Assembly: GCF_007954405.1 (NCBI RefSeq)
Contig: NZ_CP042344.1
Coordinates: 1,860,001 to 1,924,000, forward strand
Origin: Comamonas flocculans
Lineage (GTDB): Bacteria > Pseudomonadota > Gammaproteobacteria > Burkholderiales > Burkholderiaceae_C
Direction: 5' to 3'
Length of the DNA: 64,000 nucleotides
Under the pieces are notes generated by a model. That model was not told the DNA's origin, made no database searches, and saw only the letters and a list, made by a program, of their open reading frames with translations. Below, one piece after another: positions 52,501-61,990 of this stretch (position 1 is the first letter of the stretch; the number at the start of each line of letters is the position of its first letter). Made by a program: the position numbers and the translations under genes.

Positions 52501-52522
52501 TATTATTGAGAATTACTCTTAT
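52501..52522. promoter_or_regulatory. Fur-like iron box upstream of the TonB receptor
   Basis: TATTATTGAGAATTACTCTT (52501-52520) is A/T-rich with a palindromic core (GAGAATTACTCTTA) that matches the Fur-binding consensus in most positions. It stands out in a GC-rich sequence. It would make the receptor, oxidase and hydroxylase iron-repressed. Confidence 0.7.
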
Positions 52523-52660
52523 TCACAACCCGATTGGCAAAAAGGCGGCTTGCAGTCGCCGCCACGCGCTTTTGGGCAGGAAAAGACACCAAAACGTGGC
52601 GCGCCGGCAACAGGCGGTGCCCGATCGACACCTACCAGCGGCCAACGGCCGTTTTCAGGC

Positions 52661-53593
52661 TCAGCGGCTGGCGTCGTGCAGCACGCCGTCCTGCAGGCGC
52701 AGCGCTCCGGCTTCGGCCAGTGCCAGCACCAGCGCGTCGAACCAGGGCCGGGTGGGTGCGTCGGCAAAAAAGCGGCGCTTCACGCCCTGGAAGCACTCGG
52801 TCTGCACCATCCACGCGAAGGCGGTCTCCACGTCCTGGCTCTTCCACTCCATGAGCTTGTAGGCCAGCAGCACCTTGGCTGCGTGCAGTGCGTGCTTGTC
52901 CGGGTTGGCACGAAAGAAGGCCAGCCGGCCGTGCGCGCGCGCCAGCGCTCCGGCCACGTCGTCGAACACCCGCCCGTGCCCCGGTATGACCGTGGCCGGC
53001 GCCAGCCGCTCGATCTGCGCCAGCGTCTGCCCCACCTCGTCGAAGCCGCTGTCGCCCTCCAGCTCGGGAAAGACCACGCCGAAGCCGTTTTCCCACAGCG
53101 CGTCGCCCGAGATCAGGATGCGGGACTCGGGTTCGAACAGCATGATGGCGTGCGGGTCGTGTCCCGGCGCCGCATGGATCTGCCAGGCCCGCCCGCCCAG
53201 CAGGGTCTGGGTGCCCGGGCGCAGCACCGCATCGGCGCGAAACGGCGGGCAGTACTGGCCCGTGGGCGCATAGGACAGCGCCACCGGGTCCCAGTGGCGC
53301 ACCTGGGCGAGCTGGTCGGGCGGGATTTCGGTGTGCAGCCCGCTCCAGCGCGCCTGCAGCGCGGCATTGCCGCCGCAGTGGTCGCTGTGCAGGTGGGTGT
53401 TGAGCAGGCGCTGCAGCGGGCGCTCGCCCAGCGCCTGCGCCACGCGCTCCACGGTTGCCGGGGCGTCGCTGTGGTAGCCGCTGTCCACCAGCGCGGTTTC
53501 ACCGGGGCCGTGAAAGAGGATATTGTTGGCCGAGAGCCAGCTGCGCTCGAACACGGTCATTTCGGGCAAAAGCATCGATGGAGACTGGGGCAT
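52661..53593 (-). CDS. MBL-fold metallo-hydrolase
   Basis: A 310-residue metallo-beta-lactamase-fold enzyme. The metal motif is THLHSDHCGGN (residues about 66-76), the second His is in HAAPGHDPHAIM, the Asp is in ISGDALWENG and the fourth His is in VIPGHGRVF. A C-terminal helical domain of about 80 residues follows. The substrate is unknown. It shares the roughly 206-base region containing the Fur-like box with the receptor gene but is read in the same direction, towards the left, from its own promoter. Confidence 0.88.
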   Translation of the reverse strand: MPQSPSMLLPEMTVFERSWLSANNILFHGPGETALVDSGYHSDAPATVERVAQALGERPLQRLLNTHLHSDHCGGNAALQARWSGLHTEIPPDQLAQVRHWDPVALSYAPTGQYCPPFRADAVLRPGTQTLLGGRAWQIHAAPGHDPHAIMLFEPESRILISGDALWENGFGVVFPELEGDSGFDEVGQTLAQIERLAPATVIPGHGRVFDDVAGALARAHGRLAFFRANPDKHALHAAKVLLAYKLMEWKSQDVETAFAWMVQTECFQGVKRRFFADAPTRPWFDALVLALAEAGALRLQDGVLHDASR

Positions 53594-53701
53594 GCGCTAT
53601 CACTACTCGTTGGTCGGACCGGGGCGGTACCTGTTGCACTGTAGTGCAGGGCGCAGCCTTGCGTCGTCCACGCGGCGACAGCATGGCCATGGGTGCGCGC
53701 C

Positions 53702-54595
53702 ATGACGGTGGCGCGCTGGCAGCAGCTGGCGGTGGCGCTGCAGGCGCTGCTGTGCGCGGCGGCACTGGCCTGGGCCTGGCGCGCAGGCTGGCTGGCCTTG
53801 GCGCTGACCCTGGTTTGCCTGTTCGCCTGGCTGCGCCTGCCGCTGAGCCTGCAGTTTCTGCTGGCCGCCCGGGCGGCGCGGCAGGCCGGCATGCCGCCCG
53901 CGCCCACGGCCTGGCTGCGCGCCTGGTGGCACGAGGGCCGATGGGCCGCGCGGGTGTTCGGCTGGTGGCAGCCCTTTCGCATGCAGGCGCAGCCCGACCG
54001 TTTGCAGTCCTCGCGCCCCGGGCGTGGCATGGTGCTGGTGCACGGCTTTGGCTGCAACCGTGCGTTCTGGACACCCTGGTTGCGGCGCCTGCGCCGCGAA
54101 GGCCGGGCCTGCGTGGCGGTGAACCTTGCGCCGCCCCTGGCCGGCATCGACACCTACGCCGCCGCCGTGGAGCAGGCCGTGCGCGGGGTGACCGAGGCCA
54201 CCGGCTGCACACCACTGGTGGTGGCGCACAGCATGGGTGGCCTGGCGGTGCGCGCCTGGCTGCGCGCCACGCCCGGTGCCGATGCGCGGGTACATCGGGT
54301 GGTGACGCTCGCCACGCCCCACCAGGGCACGCCCGCCGCCCGTTGGGGCGTGGGTGCCAACGCCCGCCAGATGCGGCCGGCCAGCGCCTGGCTGCAGGCC
54401 CTGGCCGCCAGCGAGCCCGCGGAACGCCGCGCCCGCTTCGTCTGCTGGCACAGCGATTGCGACAACGTGGTCTATCCGCCGGGCGCCGCGGTGCTGGCGG
54501 GGGCCGAGTTGCACACGGTGACGGAGGTGGGGCATGTGCAGCTGGCCTTTGAGCCGCAGGTGGTGCGGGCGTGTTTTGATCTGCTGCAGCCGTGA
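53702..54595 (+). CDS. Alpha/beta-hydrolase, lipase/esterase type, membrane-anchored
   Basis: A 297-residue protein with two N-terminal hydrophobic stretches (residues about 8-27 and 31-52) followed by an alpha/beta-hydrolase domain. The oxyanion segment is VLVHGFGCNRAFW, the nucleophile Ser is in VAHSMGG (G-x-S-x-G variant AHSMG) and LATPHQGTPAA follows. The C-terminal EVGHVQLAF His completes a triad. The ATG at 53702 was chosen over one at 53693. Confidence 0.82.
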   Translation: MTVARWQQLAVALQALLCAAALAWAWRAGWLALALTLVCLFAWLRLPLSLQFLLAARAARQAGMPPAPTAWLRAWWHEGRWAARVFGWWQPFRMQAQPDRLQSSRPGRGMVLVHGFGCNRAFWTPWLRRLRREGRACVAVNLAPPLAGIDTYAAAVEQAVRGVTEATGCTPLVVAHSMGGLAVRAWLRATPGADARVHRVVTLATPHQGTPAARWGVGANARQMRPASAWLQALAASEPAERRARFVCWHSDCDNVVYPPGAAVLAGAELHTVTEVGHVQLAFEPQVVRACFDLLQP

Positions 54596-54646
54596 GGGCG
54601 AGGATTGGCATTTTCTTCCTCGCCCTCTGGCCGGGGCGACTGGCCG

Positions 54647-54679
54647 TTTTCTCCCTCTCCCTCTGGGAGAGGGAGAAAA
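54647..54679. terminator. Perfect hairpin between convergent lipase and phhA genes
   Basis: Arms of 15 bases (TTTTCTCCCTCTCCC at 54647-54661 and GGGAGAGGGAGAAAA at 54665-54679) with a 3-base loop, bordered by T and A runs. It can terminate transcription from both sides. Confidence 0.85.
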
Positions 54680-54727
54680 TACCCACTCGTCCCCGCACCC
54701 CGCCCGCGGCGCCAGCCGCCGGCACAC

Positions 54728-55558
54728 TCAATCCCCGGTCGCGTTGGCCGCAAACTCCGGCATGCCGCGCATCTGCGCATACAGCGGCGTGAAGTCCCCC
54801 TCAGTCATGTCGAACAGCTGCTGGAAGCTGTCGATGACGAAGTAGGTCTGCTGGTAGCTGTCGATCTTGTAGCGCGTGCGCATGGTGCGCAGCAGATCGA
54901 GCGGGCGGCGCTGCGGCTCGGGGCTGTTCACCGAGTAGGGCAGCTCGCCGGCCGAACTCAGAATGCCCGCGCCGTAGGCGCGCAAGGCCCCGGCCTCGCG
55001 GATCAGGCCGAATTCGATGGTGTACCAGTACAGGCGCGAGAGCATCTCGCAGGCGCCCAGGCGTGCCGCCTTCAGGCCGCCTTCGCCGTAGCGCTGCACG
55101 TAGTCGGCCAGCTGGGGATTGAAGAGCATGGGCACGTGGCCGTAGAGGTCGTGGAACACGTCGGGCTCCACGATGTACTCGAACTCCTCGGGTTTGCGGA
55201 TCCAGTCCGTCACCGGAAACTTGCGCCCGGCCAGCAGGGCGAAGAAAGCTTCCTCGGGGATCAGCCCGGGCACGGCCACGATCTCCCAGCGCGTGGCCTT
55301 GTACAGCGGCTCGTTGACGTCCTCGAAGCGCGGGATGCGCTCCTTGGCGCCCAGATGCGGCAGCGACTCGATGAAGGCGTTGCAGGCCAGGCCCGGCAGT
55401 TGCGCGGTCTGGCGCTCGTACAGGCGCCGGTAGGTGTCGTGGTCCTGCGCGGTGTAGGCACTCCAGTCCTGGGCGCAGGTGTAGTCGTCGTTGGCGCGGG
55501 CGTAGTTGCCGCGCGGCGGGCGCTCGCCCTCGCCGTAGACCACGGGTTGGACGGCCAT
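54728..55558 (-). CDS. phhA: Phenylalanine 4-hydroxylase
   Basis: A 276-residue monomeric bacterial phenylalanine hydroxylase, tetrahydropterin-dependent, giving tyrosine. The iron ligands are the two His of VFHDLYGHVPML and the Glu in YWYTIEFGL. The active-site segment RTRYKIDSYQQTYFVID is present. The ATG at 55558 starts almost directly after the hpd stop, so the two are one operon for phenylalanine/tyrosine breakdown. Confidence 0.95.
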   Translation of the reverse strand: MAVQPVVYGEGERPPRGNYARANDDYTCAQDWSAYTAQDHDTYRRLYERQTAQLPGLACNAFIESLPHLGAKERIPRFEDVNEPLYKATRWEIVAVPGLIPEEAFFALLAGRKFPVTDWIRKPEEFEYIVEPDVFHDLYGHVPMLFNPQLADYVQRYGEGGLKAARLGACEMLSRLYWYTIEFGLIREAGALRAYGAGILSSAGELPYSVNSPEPQRRPLDLLRTMRTRYKIDSYQQTYFVIDSFQQLFDMTEGDFTPLYAQMRGMPEFAANATGD

Positions 55559-55559
55559 C

Positions 55560-56675
55560 TCAGGCCTCCTTCTGGCCCACGACGCCGCGCTGCACCTGGT
55601 CGCGCTCGATGGATTCGAACAGCGCCTTGAAGTTGCCTTCGCCAAAGCCCTCGTCGCCCTTCCTCTGGATGAATTCGAAGAACACCGGCCCGAGGATGGG
55701 GGTGGAGAAGATCTGCAGCAGCAGGCGCGGCTGGCCGCCGGCGGTGCTGCCGTCGAGCAGGATGCCGCGCGCCTGCAGCTCGGCCACCGGCTGGCCGTGG
55801 CCGGGCAGGCGCTCGGCCAGCATGTCGTAGTAGGCCTGGTTGGGCGCGGGCGGCGTGGGGATGCCGGCCATCTGCAGGCGATCCACCACCTCGGTGAGGT
55901 TGTCGCAGCTCATGGCGATGTGCTGTATGCCCTCGCCGTTGAACTGCATCAGGAACTCCTCGATCTGGCCGCCGCCCTGCTTGGCCTCTTCATTGAGCGG
56001 GATGCGGATCTTGCCGTCGGGCGCGGTCATGGCCTTGCTGGTGAGGCCCGTGTATTCGCCCTGGATGTCGAAGTAGCGGATCTCGCGGAAGTTGAACAGG
56101 CGCTCGTAGTAGTTGGCCCAGAAGCCCATGCGCCCCCGATAGACGTTGTGCGTCAGGTGGTCGATCTCCTTCAGGCCATGGCCGCGCGGGTGCGGATCGG
56201 CGCCGGGCAGCCATTCGAAGTCGATGTCGTAGATGGATTCGCCGTCGCGGAAGCGGTCGATCAGGTACAGCGGCGCGCCGCCTATGCCCTTGATCGCGGG
56301 CAGGCGCAGCTCCATGGGGCCGGTGGGGATGTCGATCGGCTGCGCGCCCAGCTCCAGTGCCCGCTTGTAGGCGCGCGGCGCGCTTTCCACGCGAAACGCC
56401 ATGCCGCAGGCCGAGGGGCCGTGCTCGGCGGCGAAGTAGGCTGCCTGGCTCTTGGGCTCGCGGTTCAGGATGAAGTTGATGCCGCCCTGGCGGTACAGCA
56501 CCACGTCCTTGGAGCGGTGGCGCGCCACGGGCGAGAAGCCGAGCTTTTCAAACAGCGGCTCGATCACGCCCGGCGTGGGCGAGGCGAACTCGACGAACTC
56601 GAAACCGCACAGGCCCATCGGGTTTTCGAGGCTGGCGGCTTCGCGGGCGGTGGATGCGGGGATGGCGGCGGTCAT
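55560..56675 (-). CDS. hpd: 4-hydroxyphenylpyruvate dioxygenase
   Basis: A 371-residue enzyme converting 4-hydroxyphenylpyruvate to homogentisate. The N-terminal domain starts [16 protein letters not shown]. In the C-terminal domain the iron ligands are the His of IDHLTHNV, the His of [10 protein letters not shown] and the Glu of [18 protein letters not shown]. An AGGAG site lies before the ATG at 56675. It is upstream of phhA on the same strand and divergent from an Lrp-type regulator. Confidence 0.96.
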   Translation of the reverse strand: MTAAIPASTAREAASLENPMGLCGFEFVEFASPTPGVIEPLFEKLGFSPVARHRSKDVVLYRQGGINFILNREPKSQAAYFAAEHGPSACGMAFRVESAPRAYKRALELGAQPIDIPTGPMELRLPAIKGIGGAPLYLIDRFRDGESIYDIDFEWLPGADPHPRGHGLKEIDHLTHNVYRGRMGFWANYYERLFNFREIRYFDIQGEYTGLTSKAMTAPDGKIRIPLNEEAKQGGGQIEEFLMQFNGEGIQHIAMSCDNLTEVVDRLQMAGIPTPPAPNQAYYDMLAERLPGHGQPVAELQARGILLDGSTAGGQPRLLLQIFSTPILGPVFFEFIQRKGDEGFGEGNFKALFESIERDQVQRGVVGQKEA

Positions 56676-56848
56676 GCGGGTCTCCTGGAATTGCTTGATG
56701 AAAGAGCTTGACAGAGTCGGGCTTAACTTTGCAACTGTAGGTTCCCGGGCGCTCAGTATTCGTGCGAATATCGATAGTTGCCCGCCGCTGCGCACAGGAA
56801 AATTGCGCAAAATCAACACATTGCGCAGCATGCGTCTGAAGGATGGCC

Positions 56849-57334
56849 ATGACCGATTCCGCCCCCGCCCTGGACAAGCTCGACCGCGCCATCCTGCGCC
56901 GCCTGCAGGACAACGGCCGCGAGACCTACGAGGTGATGGGCGAGCAGGTGGGCCTGTCGGCCAGCGCGGTGCTGCGCCGGGTCAAGCGCCTGGAGGACAG
57001 CGGCACCATCGGGCGCTACGTGGCGCTGGTGCGCCCCCAGGCCGTGGGCCTGCAGCTCGCCGCCTATCTGACGGTGCGGCTCGAGAAGAACACCGACGTG
57101 CACAAGCGCAGCCCCATGGACGCGTTCCGCGCGGCGGTGCAGACCTGGCCCGAGGTGGTCGAGTGCGTCTCGCTCACCGGCGAGATGGACTACGTGCTGC
57201 GCGTGGTGGTGCGCGACATGGCGCACTACAGCCGCTTCGTGCTCGAAACTCTGCTCAAGCACCCGAGCGTGCAGGATTGCAAGACCAGCTTCGTGCTCGA
57301 CACCGTCAAGAGCACCACCGCCATGCCGGTGTAG
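56849..57334 (+). CDS. Lrp/AsnC-family transcriptional regulator
   Basis: A 161-residue regulator with an N-terminal winged helix-turn-helix ([42 protein letters not shown]) and a C-terminal RAM ligand-binding domain ([26 protein letters not shown]). The ATG at 56849 has AAGGA five bases upstream; the ATG at 56843 would be too close to it. Divergent from hpd-phhA across 173 bases, it is a natural candidate regulator of that operon. Confidence 0.92.
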   Translation: MTDSAPALDKLDRAILRRLQDNGRETYEVMGEQVGLSASAVLRRVKRLEDSGTIGRYVALVRPQAVGLQLAAYLTVRLEKNTDVHKRSPMDAFRAAVQTWPEVVECVSLTGEMDYVLRVVVRDMAHYSRFVLETLLKHPSVQDCKTSFVLDTVKSTTAMPV

Positions 57335-57410
57335 CGCGCCGCGCCGTGCAAAGGGGGGGCGCCGGGCAATCCGCTATCCTTGGCCCTTCAGCCACTTTCG
57401 CACGCCCCAC

Positions 57411-58301
57411 GTGTCCGATCCCAACCCTGCGCGCGCCTCTGAAAAGGAAGACAAGCGCACGCTCCTGCAGCGCCTGGCGGAGTTCCTGCACCCGCGCCCC
57501 GAAACCACCGACGAACTGATCGCCACCCTGGCCGAGGCCGAGGACAACGCCGTCATCCACACCGACTCGCGCGTGATGCTCGAACGCGTGCTGCAGATGG
57601 CCGACATGACCGCCGCCGACGTGCTGGTGGCCGCCCCGCGCATGGACGTGCTGGATATCGACACCGGGCCGCAGGAATTGGTCAACGAAGTGATACGCAC
57701 CGCGCATTCGCGCTTTCCGGTGGTGCAGGGCGGGCGCGAGAACATCATCGGCATCCTGCTGGCCAAGGACCTGCTCAAGCTGCAGCGCGCGCCCGAGCTG
57801 AGCCTGCGCACCCTCGTGCGGCCCGCGCTCTTCGTGCCCGAGAACAAGGACCTGCAGGCGCTGCTGCGCGAATTTCGCGCCACGCGCAACCACATGGCCA
57901 TCGTCGTCGACGAGTTCGGGCGCACCGCCGGCCTGGTCACCTTCGAGGACGTGATCGAGCAGATCGTCGGCGAGATCGAGGACGAGTTCGACGCCGAGGA
58001 CGAGCCCGAGGGCGACATCTTCGCGCTGGCCGACGACACCTGGCGCGTCAGCGGCGACACCCCCATCGAGCGCGTGGCCGACGAGTTCGACTGCGACCTG
58101 GGCAGCTCCGAAGAGCTCGAGCACTTCGACACCATAGGCGGCCTGATCGCCCACGCCATGGGCCATACGCCGGGGCGGGGGGAATCGCTCTCCCTGGGCT
58201 GCCTGCACTTCACCGTGCTGCACAACAAGGGCGGCGCGGTGCGCTGGTTCAAGGTCATGCGCCTGCCCGAGGGCGAGCCGCCCGCGGGAGCGCACAACTG
58301 A
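57411..58301 (+). CDS. corC: CorC/YbeX-type CBS-domain protein
   Basis: A 296-residue cytoplasmic protein starting with GTG. Two CBS domains lie at residues about 60-185 (DTDSRVMLERVLQMADMTAADVLVAAPRMDVL, MAIVVDEFGRTAGLVTFEDVIEQIVGEIEDEFD). The CorC/HlyC transporter-associated domain is at residues about 205-285. It is linked to Mg/Co homeostasis in enterobacteria. It is translationally coupled to lnt, as in ybeX-lnt. Confidence 0.92.
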   Translation: MSDPNPARASEKEDKRTLLQRLAEFLHPRPETTDELIATLAEAEDNAVIHTDSRVMLERVLQMADMTAADVLVAAPRMDVLDIDTGPQELVNEVIRTAHSRFPVVQGGRENIIGILLAKDLLKLQRAPELSLRTLVRPALFVPENKDLQALLREFRATRNHMAIVVDEFGRTAGLVTFEDVIEQIVGEIEDEFDAEDEPEGDIFALADDTWRVSGDTPIERVADEFDCDLGSSEELEHFDTIGGLIAHAMGHTPGRGESLSLGCLHFTVLHNKGGAVRWFKVMRLPEGEPPAGAHN

Positions 58302-59836
58302 GCGCAGCGGCGCGCCCGCTCGCCGCGCTGCTGGCCGGGCTGGCCCAGGCGGCATCGATTGCGCTGCCGGGCAGTGGCGCGCCGCTGTGGTGGCTGCAGA
58401 TCGCCTCGCTCGCGGTGCTGGCGTGGCTGCTGCGCACGGCGGCCAGCGCCCGCGCGGCGGCGCTCACTGGCTGGCTGTTTGCCACCACCTGGCTGGCCGC
58501 CACCTTCTGGTGGCTGTTCGTCTCGCTGCACACCTATGGCGGCCTGGCCGCGCCGCTGGCGGCGCTGGCGGTGCTGGCGCTGGCGGCGTTTCTTGGCGGC
58601 TACTACGCCATGGGTTCATGGTGTTTTTGGCGTTTTGCGCATATCCAGCGGGCGCTGGCAGCTCCCATTTTTGCATTCTTGTGGCTGCTGGCCGAACTTG
58701 CGCGCGGGCAGTGGTGGACCGGCTTTCCCTGGGGCGCCGGCGGCTATGCGCACCTGGACGGGCCGCTGGCGCCGCTGGCGCCGCTCATCGGCGTCTATGG
58801 CGTCGGGCTGGTGGCGGCGCTGCTGGCCGCGCTGCTCGCCCAGCTGCGCCGCGCCGACCTGTTGCGCGCATCCGCCTGGATCACGGCCGCGCTGCTGGCG
58901 GCCGCGGGGCTGGGCGCGGCGCAGTGGCAGCAAGCGGTGCTTGCCCGGATGCAGGTGCATGCCCCGCTCAGCCTGGCGCTGTTGCAGGGCAACATCCCGC
59001 AGGACGAAAAATTCCAGCCCGGCAGCGGCGTGCCGCTGGCGCTCGCCTGGTACGGCCAGCAGATGCAGGCGCAGACGGCGCAGCTGGTGGTCGCGCCCGA
59101 GACCGCCATTCCGCTGCTGCCCGACGACCTGGAGCCGGGTTATCTCGCGCGCATCAGCCAGCGCTACCGCCAGGGCGGCCAGGCGCTGTTGCTGGGCATG
59201 CCGCTGGGCACCCCGGCCGCCGGCTATACCAATTCGGTGCTCGGCTACGCCGCGGGCCAGGGCGCGCCCTACCGTTACGACAAGCACCACCTGGTGCCGT
59301 TTGGCGAGTTCATCCCGCCGCTGTTTCGCTGGTTCACGGCGCTGCTGCACATTCCGCTGGGCGACTTCAACCGCGGTGCGGCGCCCCAGCCGCCCTTTGC
59401 CTTCGCGGGCGAGCGCATCGCTCCCAACATCTGCTATGAAGACCTGTTCGGTGAAGAGCTGGCGCTGCGCTTTGCCGATGCGCGCCAGGCGCCCACCCTG
59501 ATGGTCAACCTGAGCAACATCGCCTGGTTCGGCGACACGCTGGCACTGGAGCAGCACCTGGCCATCAGCCGCATGCGCGCGCTGGAGTTCGCGCGGCCCA
59601 TGGTGCGCGCCACCAACACCGGCATGACCGCGGTCATCGACCACCACGGGCAGGTGCAGGCCTTGCTGGCGCCCTTCGAGCGCGCGGTGCTGCAGGCGCG
59701 CGTGCGCGGCGTGGACGGGCCTGGCACGCCTTATGCCCGCTGGGCGGGCCGCTGGGGCCTGGCGCCGCTGTGGATCGCGGCGCTGCTGGTGCTGCTGGCC
59801 GCCGCGCTGATGCAGCCTCGGCGCAACAACGGATAA
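58298..59836 (+). CDS. lnt: Lnt, apolipoprotein N-acyltransferase, CTG start proposed
   Basis: Inner-membrane enzyme acylating lipoprotein N-termini. From a CTG at 58298 it is 512 residues, the same length as the E. coli enzyme. This CTG overlaps the corC stop (CTGA) and sits seven bases after GGGAG. The first ATG in frame (58415) would remove the first membrane helix. Membrane segments are at residues about 8-205. The nitrilase-like domain has the Glu of VAPETAIPLLP, the Lys of YDKHHLVPFGEF and the nucleophile Cys of APNICYEDLFGEEL. A palindromic repeat encodes residues about 109-125, next to the GFPWGAGGY motif. Confidence 0.93.
   Translation: MSAAARPLAALLAGLAQAASIALPGSGAPLWWLQIASLAVLAWLLRTAASARAAALTGWLFATTWLAATFWWLFVSLHTYGGLAAPLAALAVLALAAFLGGYYAMGSWCFWRFAHIQRALAAPIFAFLWLLAELARGQWWTGFPWGAGGYAHLDGPLAPLAPLIGVYGVGLVAALLAALLAQLRRADLLRASAWITAALLAAAGLGAAQWQQAVLARMQVHAPLSLALLQGNIPQDEKFQPGSGVPLALAWYGQQMQAQTAQLVVAPETAIPLLPDDLEPGYLARISQRYRQGGQALLLGMPLGTPAAGYTNSVLGYAAGQGAPYRYDKHHLVPFGEFIPPLFRWFTALLHIPLGDFNRGAAPQPPFAFAGERIAPNICYEDLFGEELALRFADARQAPTLMVNLSNIAWFGDTLALEQHLAISRMRALEFARPMVRATNTGMTAVIDHHGQVQALLAPFERAVLQARVRGVDGPGTPYARWAGRWGLAPLWIAALLVLLAAALMQPRRNNG
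58623..58674. repeat. Interspersed palindromic repeat, copy 8, inside lnt
   Basis: GTTTTTGGCGTTTTGCGCAT, then AGCGGGCGCTGGCAGCTCCC and ATTTTTGC follow the family layout. It is read in frame within lnt (FWRFAHIQRALAAPIFAF region) at a membrane-associated loop. Confidence 0.65.
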
Positions 59837-59896
59837 TCCTCTTTTTGTCCACGCGCGCCGCCCACGTGGCGCGCTGCCTGAGAAGCAAGCACCTAC

Positions 59897-60418
59897 ATGG
59901 CCGAATCCTTTTCCTACGACCAGCTCATTGCCTCGGGCGAAGGGCGCCTGTTCGGCCCCGACGCCGGGCGCCTGCCGCTGCCGCCGATGCTGATGTTCGA
60001 CCGCATCACCACCATCGACCAGGACGGCGGCATCCACAACCAGGGCAGGATCGTGGCGGAACTGGACGTGCGTCCCGATCTGTGGTTCTTCGAATGCCAC
60101 TTTCGCGGCGACCCGGTCATGCCCGGCTGTCTGGGGCTCGATGCGATGTGGCAGCTCATCGGCTTCTACCTGACCTGGCTGCGCCTGCCCGGGCGCGGGC
60201 GCGCCCTGGGCGCGGGCGAGGTCAAGTTCACCGGCGAGGTCGGGCCGGAGGTGAAGCTGGTCACCTACGAGATCGACATCAAGCGGGTGATACGGCGTAA
60301 GCTGCACATGGCCATAGGCGATGCGCGGCTGCTGGCCGACGGCAAGGAAATCTACGTGGCCCACGATCTGCGCGTCGGCTTGTTCCTGCGCGAAGAGGGC
60401 AGCAAGGACGCGGCATGA
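59897..60418 (+). CDS. fabA: FabA, 3-hydroxydecanoyl-ACP dehydratase/isomerase
   Basis: A 173-residue hot-dog-fold enzyme that introduces the cis double bond in unsaturated fatty-acid synthesis. Active-site His is in [14 protein letters not shown] and the Asp in LDAMWQL, with the family [11 protein letters not shown] start. It overlaps fabB by four bases in the classical fabA-fabB pair. Confidence 0.97.
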   Translation: MAESFSYDQLIASGEGRLFGPDAGRLPLPPMLMFDRITTIDQDGGIHNQGRIVAELDVRPDLWFFECHFRGDPVMPGCLGLDAMWQLIGFYLTWLRLPGRGRALGAGEVKFTGEVGPEVKLVTYEIDIKRVIRRKLHMAIGDARLLADGKEIYVAHDLRVGLFLREEGSKDAA

Positions 60419-61638
60419 ACAGGAAGCGGGTGGTCATCACCGGCGCGGGCATCGTCTCGTGCATCGGCAACGACCTCAAGACGGTGGAAGCGGCGCTGCG
60501 CGAAGGCCGCAGCGGCATCGAGGCAGTGCCCGAGTTCGCCGAGCTGGGCCTGCGCAGCCAGGTGGCGGGCGTGCCGCACATCGACATCGAAGCGCGCATC
60601 GACCGCAAGCAGTTGCGCTTCATGGGCGAAGCCGCGGCCTATGCGCAGATTGCGCTGCAGGACGCCATCGCCCAGGCGGGGCTCGCCCCGTCCGAGGTCA
60701 GCCACCCGCGCACCGGCCTCATCATGGGTTCGGGCGGGGGCTCGCCCGCCAACCAGATCGAGGCGGCCGATACGCTGCGCAGCAAGGGCATACGGCGCGT
60801 CGGCCCCTATCAGGTCACGCGCTGCATGAGCTCCACCGTCTCGGCGTGCCTGGCCACCAACTTCAAGGTCAAGGGCATCAACTACTCCATCACCTCGGCC
60901 TGTTCCACCTCGGCGCACTGCATGGGCGCGGCGGCGCAGCAGATTGCCTGGGGCCAGCAGGACGTGGTGTTCGCCGGCGGCGGCGAAGAGCTCTCCTGGG
61001 GCATGGCCATGCTGTTTGACGGCATGGGCGCAATGTCCAGCAAGTACAACGCCACGCCGCAAAAGGCCTCGCGCGCCTACGACGCCGAGCGCGACGGCTT
61101 CGTCATCGCCGGGGGCGGCGGCGCGGTGGTGCTCGAAAGCCTGGAACATGCCCGGGCGCGCGGCGCCACCATCTATGCCGAGCTCGTCGGCTTCGGCGCC
61201 ACGAGCGATGGCGAGGACATGGTCGCCCCCTCCGGCGAGGGCGCGATGGCCTGCATGCGCCAGGCGATCGCGGGGCTCGACGGCCCCATCGACTACATCA
61301 ACACCCACGGTACCTCGACGCCCGTGGGCGACATGCAGGAAGTGCGGGCGATGCAGGCGGTGTTTGGCGACAGCGTGCCGCCGTTTTCCAGCACCAAGTC
61401 GCTCACCGGCCACTCGCTGGGCGCGACCGGCGTGCAGGAGGCCATCTATTGCATGCTGATGCTGCAGGGCGGCTTCGTTGCCGGCTCGATCAACGTCGAT
61501 ACGCCCGACCCGCAGCTCGCCGACATGCCGCTCGTCACCGCCACGCGGGACGCACGGCTCACCACCGTACTGTCCAACAGTTTCGGCTTTGGCGGCACCA
61601 ACGCCAGTCTGGTGCTGCGCCGCTGGGACGGCGCCTGA
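60415..61638 (+). CDS. fabB: FabB, 3-oxoacyl-ACP synthase I
   Basis: A 407-residue condensing enzyme required for unsaturated fatty acids. The catalytic triad is visible: Cys in [12 protein letters not shown], His in [11 protein letters not shown] and His in [10 protein letters not shown]. The end has [16 protein letters not shown]. It overlaps fabA by four bases. Confidence 0.97.
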   Translation: MNRKRVVITGAGIVSCIGNDLKTVEAALREGRSGIEAVPEFAELGLRSQVAGVPHIDIEARIDRKQLRFMGEAAAYAQIALQDAIAQAGLAPSEVSHPRTGLIMGSGGGSPANQIEAADTLRSKGIRRVGPYQVTRCMSSTVSACLATNFKVKGINYSITSACSTSAHCMGAAAQQIAWGQQDVVFAGGGEELSWGMAMLFDGMGAMSSKYNATPQKASRAYDAERDGFVIAGGGGAVVLESLEHARARGATIYAELVGFGATSDGEDMVAPSGEGAMACMRQAIAGLDGPIDYINTHGTSTPVGDMQEVRAMQAVFGDSVPPFSSTKSLTGHSLGATGVQEAIYCMLMLQGGFVAGSINVDTPDPQLADMPLVTATRDARLTTVLSNSFGFGGTNASLVLRRWDGA

Positions 61639-61684
61639 ACCCTGCCGCTGCGGCCCTGCGTATCGGCCGGCAAGAGGATTGCAT

Positions 61685-61990
61685 TCAGCGACGCAGCTGC
61701 AGCACCAGCGGCAGCACCACCGATGCCCAGCGCGCCAGGCGCCGGGGCCCGGCTACCGCCAGCGCTGCGAGCGCTCCCGCCATGACCAGCGGATGCTGGT
61801 GGGCAAAGCCGCTCACGCGGGCGAGCAGCGGCTCGGACGTCTGCGCGCCGGCGGCCACCGCACGCAGGCCGGCGTTGCCGGCACGGTGGTCTCGGCGGTC
61901 CTGGCGGCGCTGGCGCCAGCGGGCGCGCTGCGCGGTGATGCGGTCGATCAGCTGCTGCTGCTGCGCCGTACGGGGCAAGGGCCGCTTCAT
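61685..61990 (-). CDS. YqjK-like small protein
   Basis: A 101-residue basic protein (QQQQLIDRITAQRARWRQRRQDRRD) with a C-terminal hydrophobic segment (PLVMAGALAALAVAG). It is the third gene of a yqjD-yqjE-yqjK-like operon and overlaps the YqjE-type gene by four bases. The function of such proteins is unknown; they are often stationary-phase membrane proteins. Confidence 0.72.
   Translation of the reverse strand: MKRPLPRTAQQQQLIDRITAQRARWRQRRQDRRDHRAGNAGLRAVAAGAQTSEPLLARVSGFAHQHPLVMAGALAALAVAGPRRLARWASVVLPLVLQLRR

Noticed and set aside
54600..54727. Possible CRISPR-like or tandem repeats in the CTCCCTCT-rich stretch
   Set aside because: It is a single hairpin with mirror-like composition, not spaced direct repeats.
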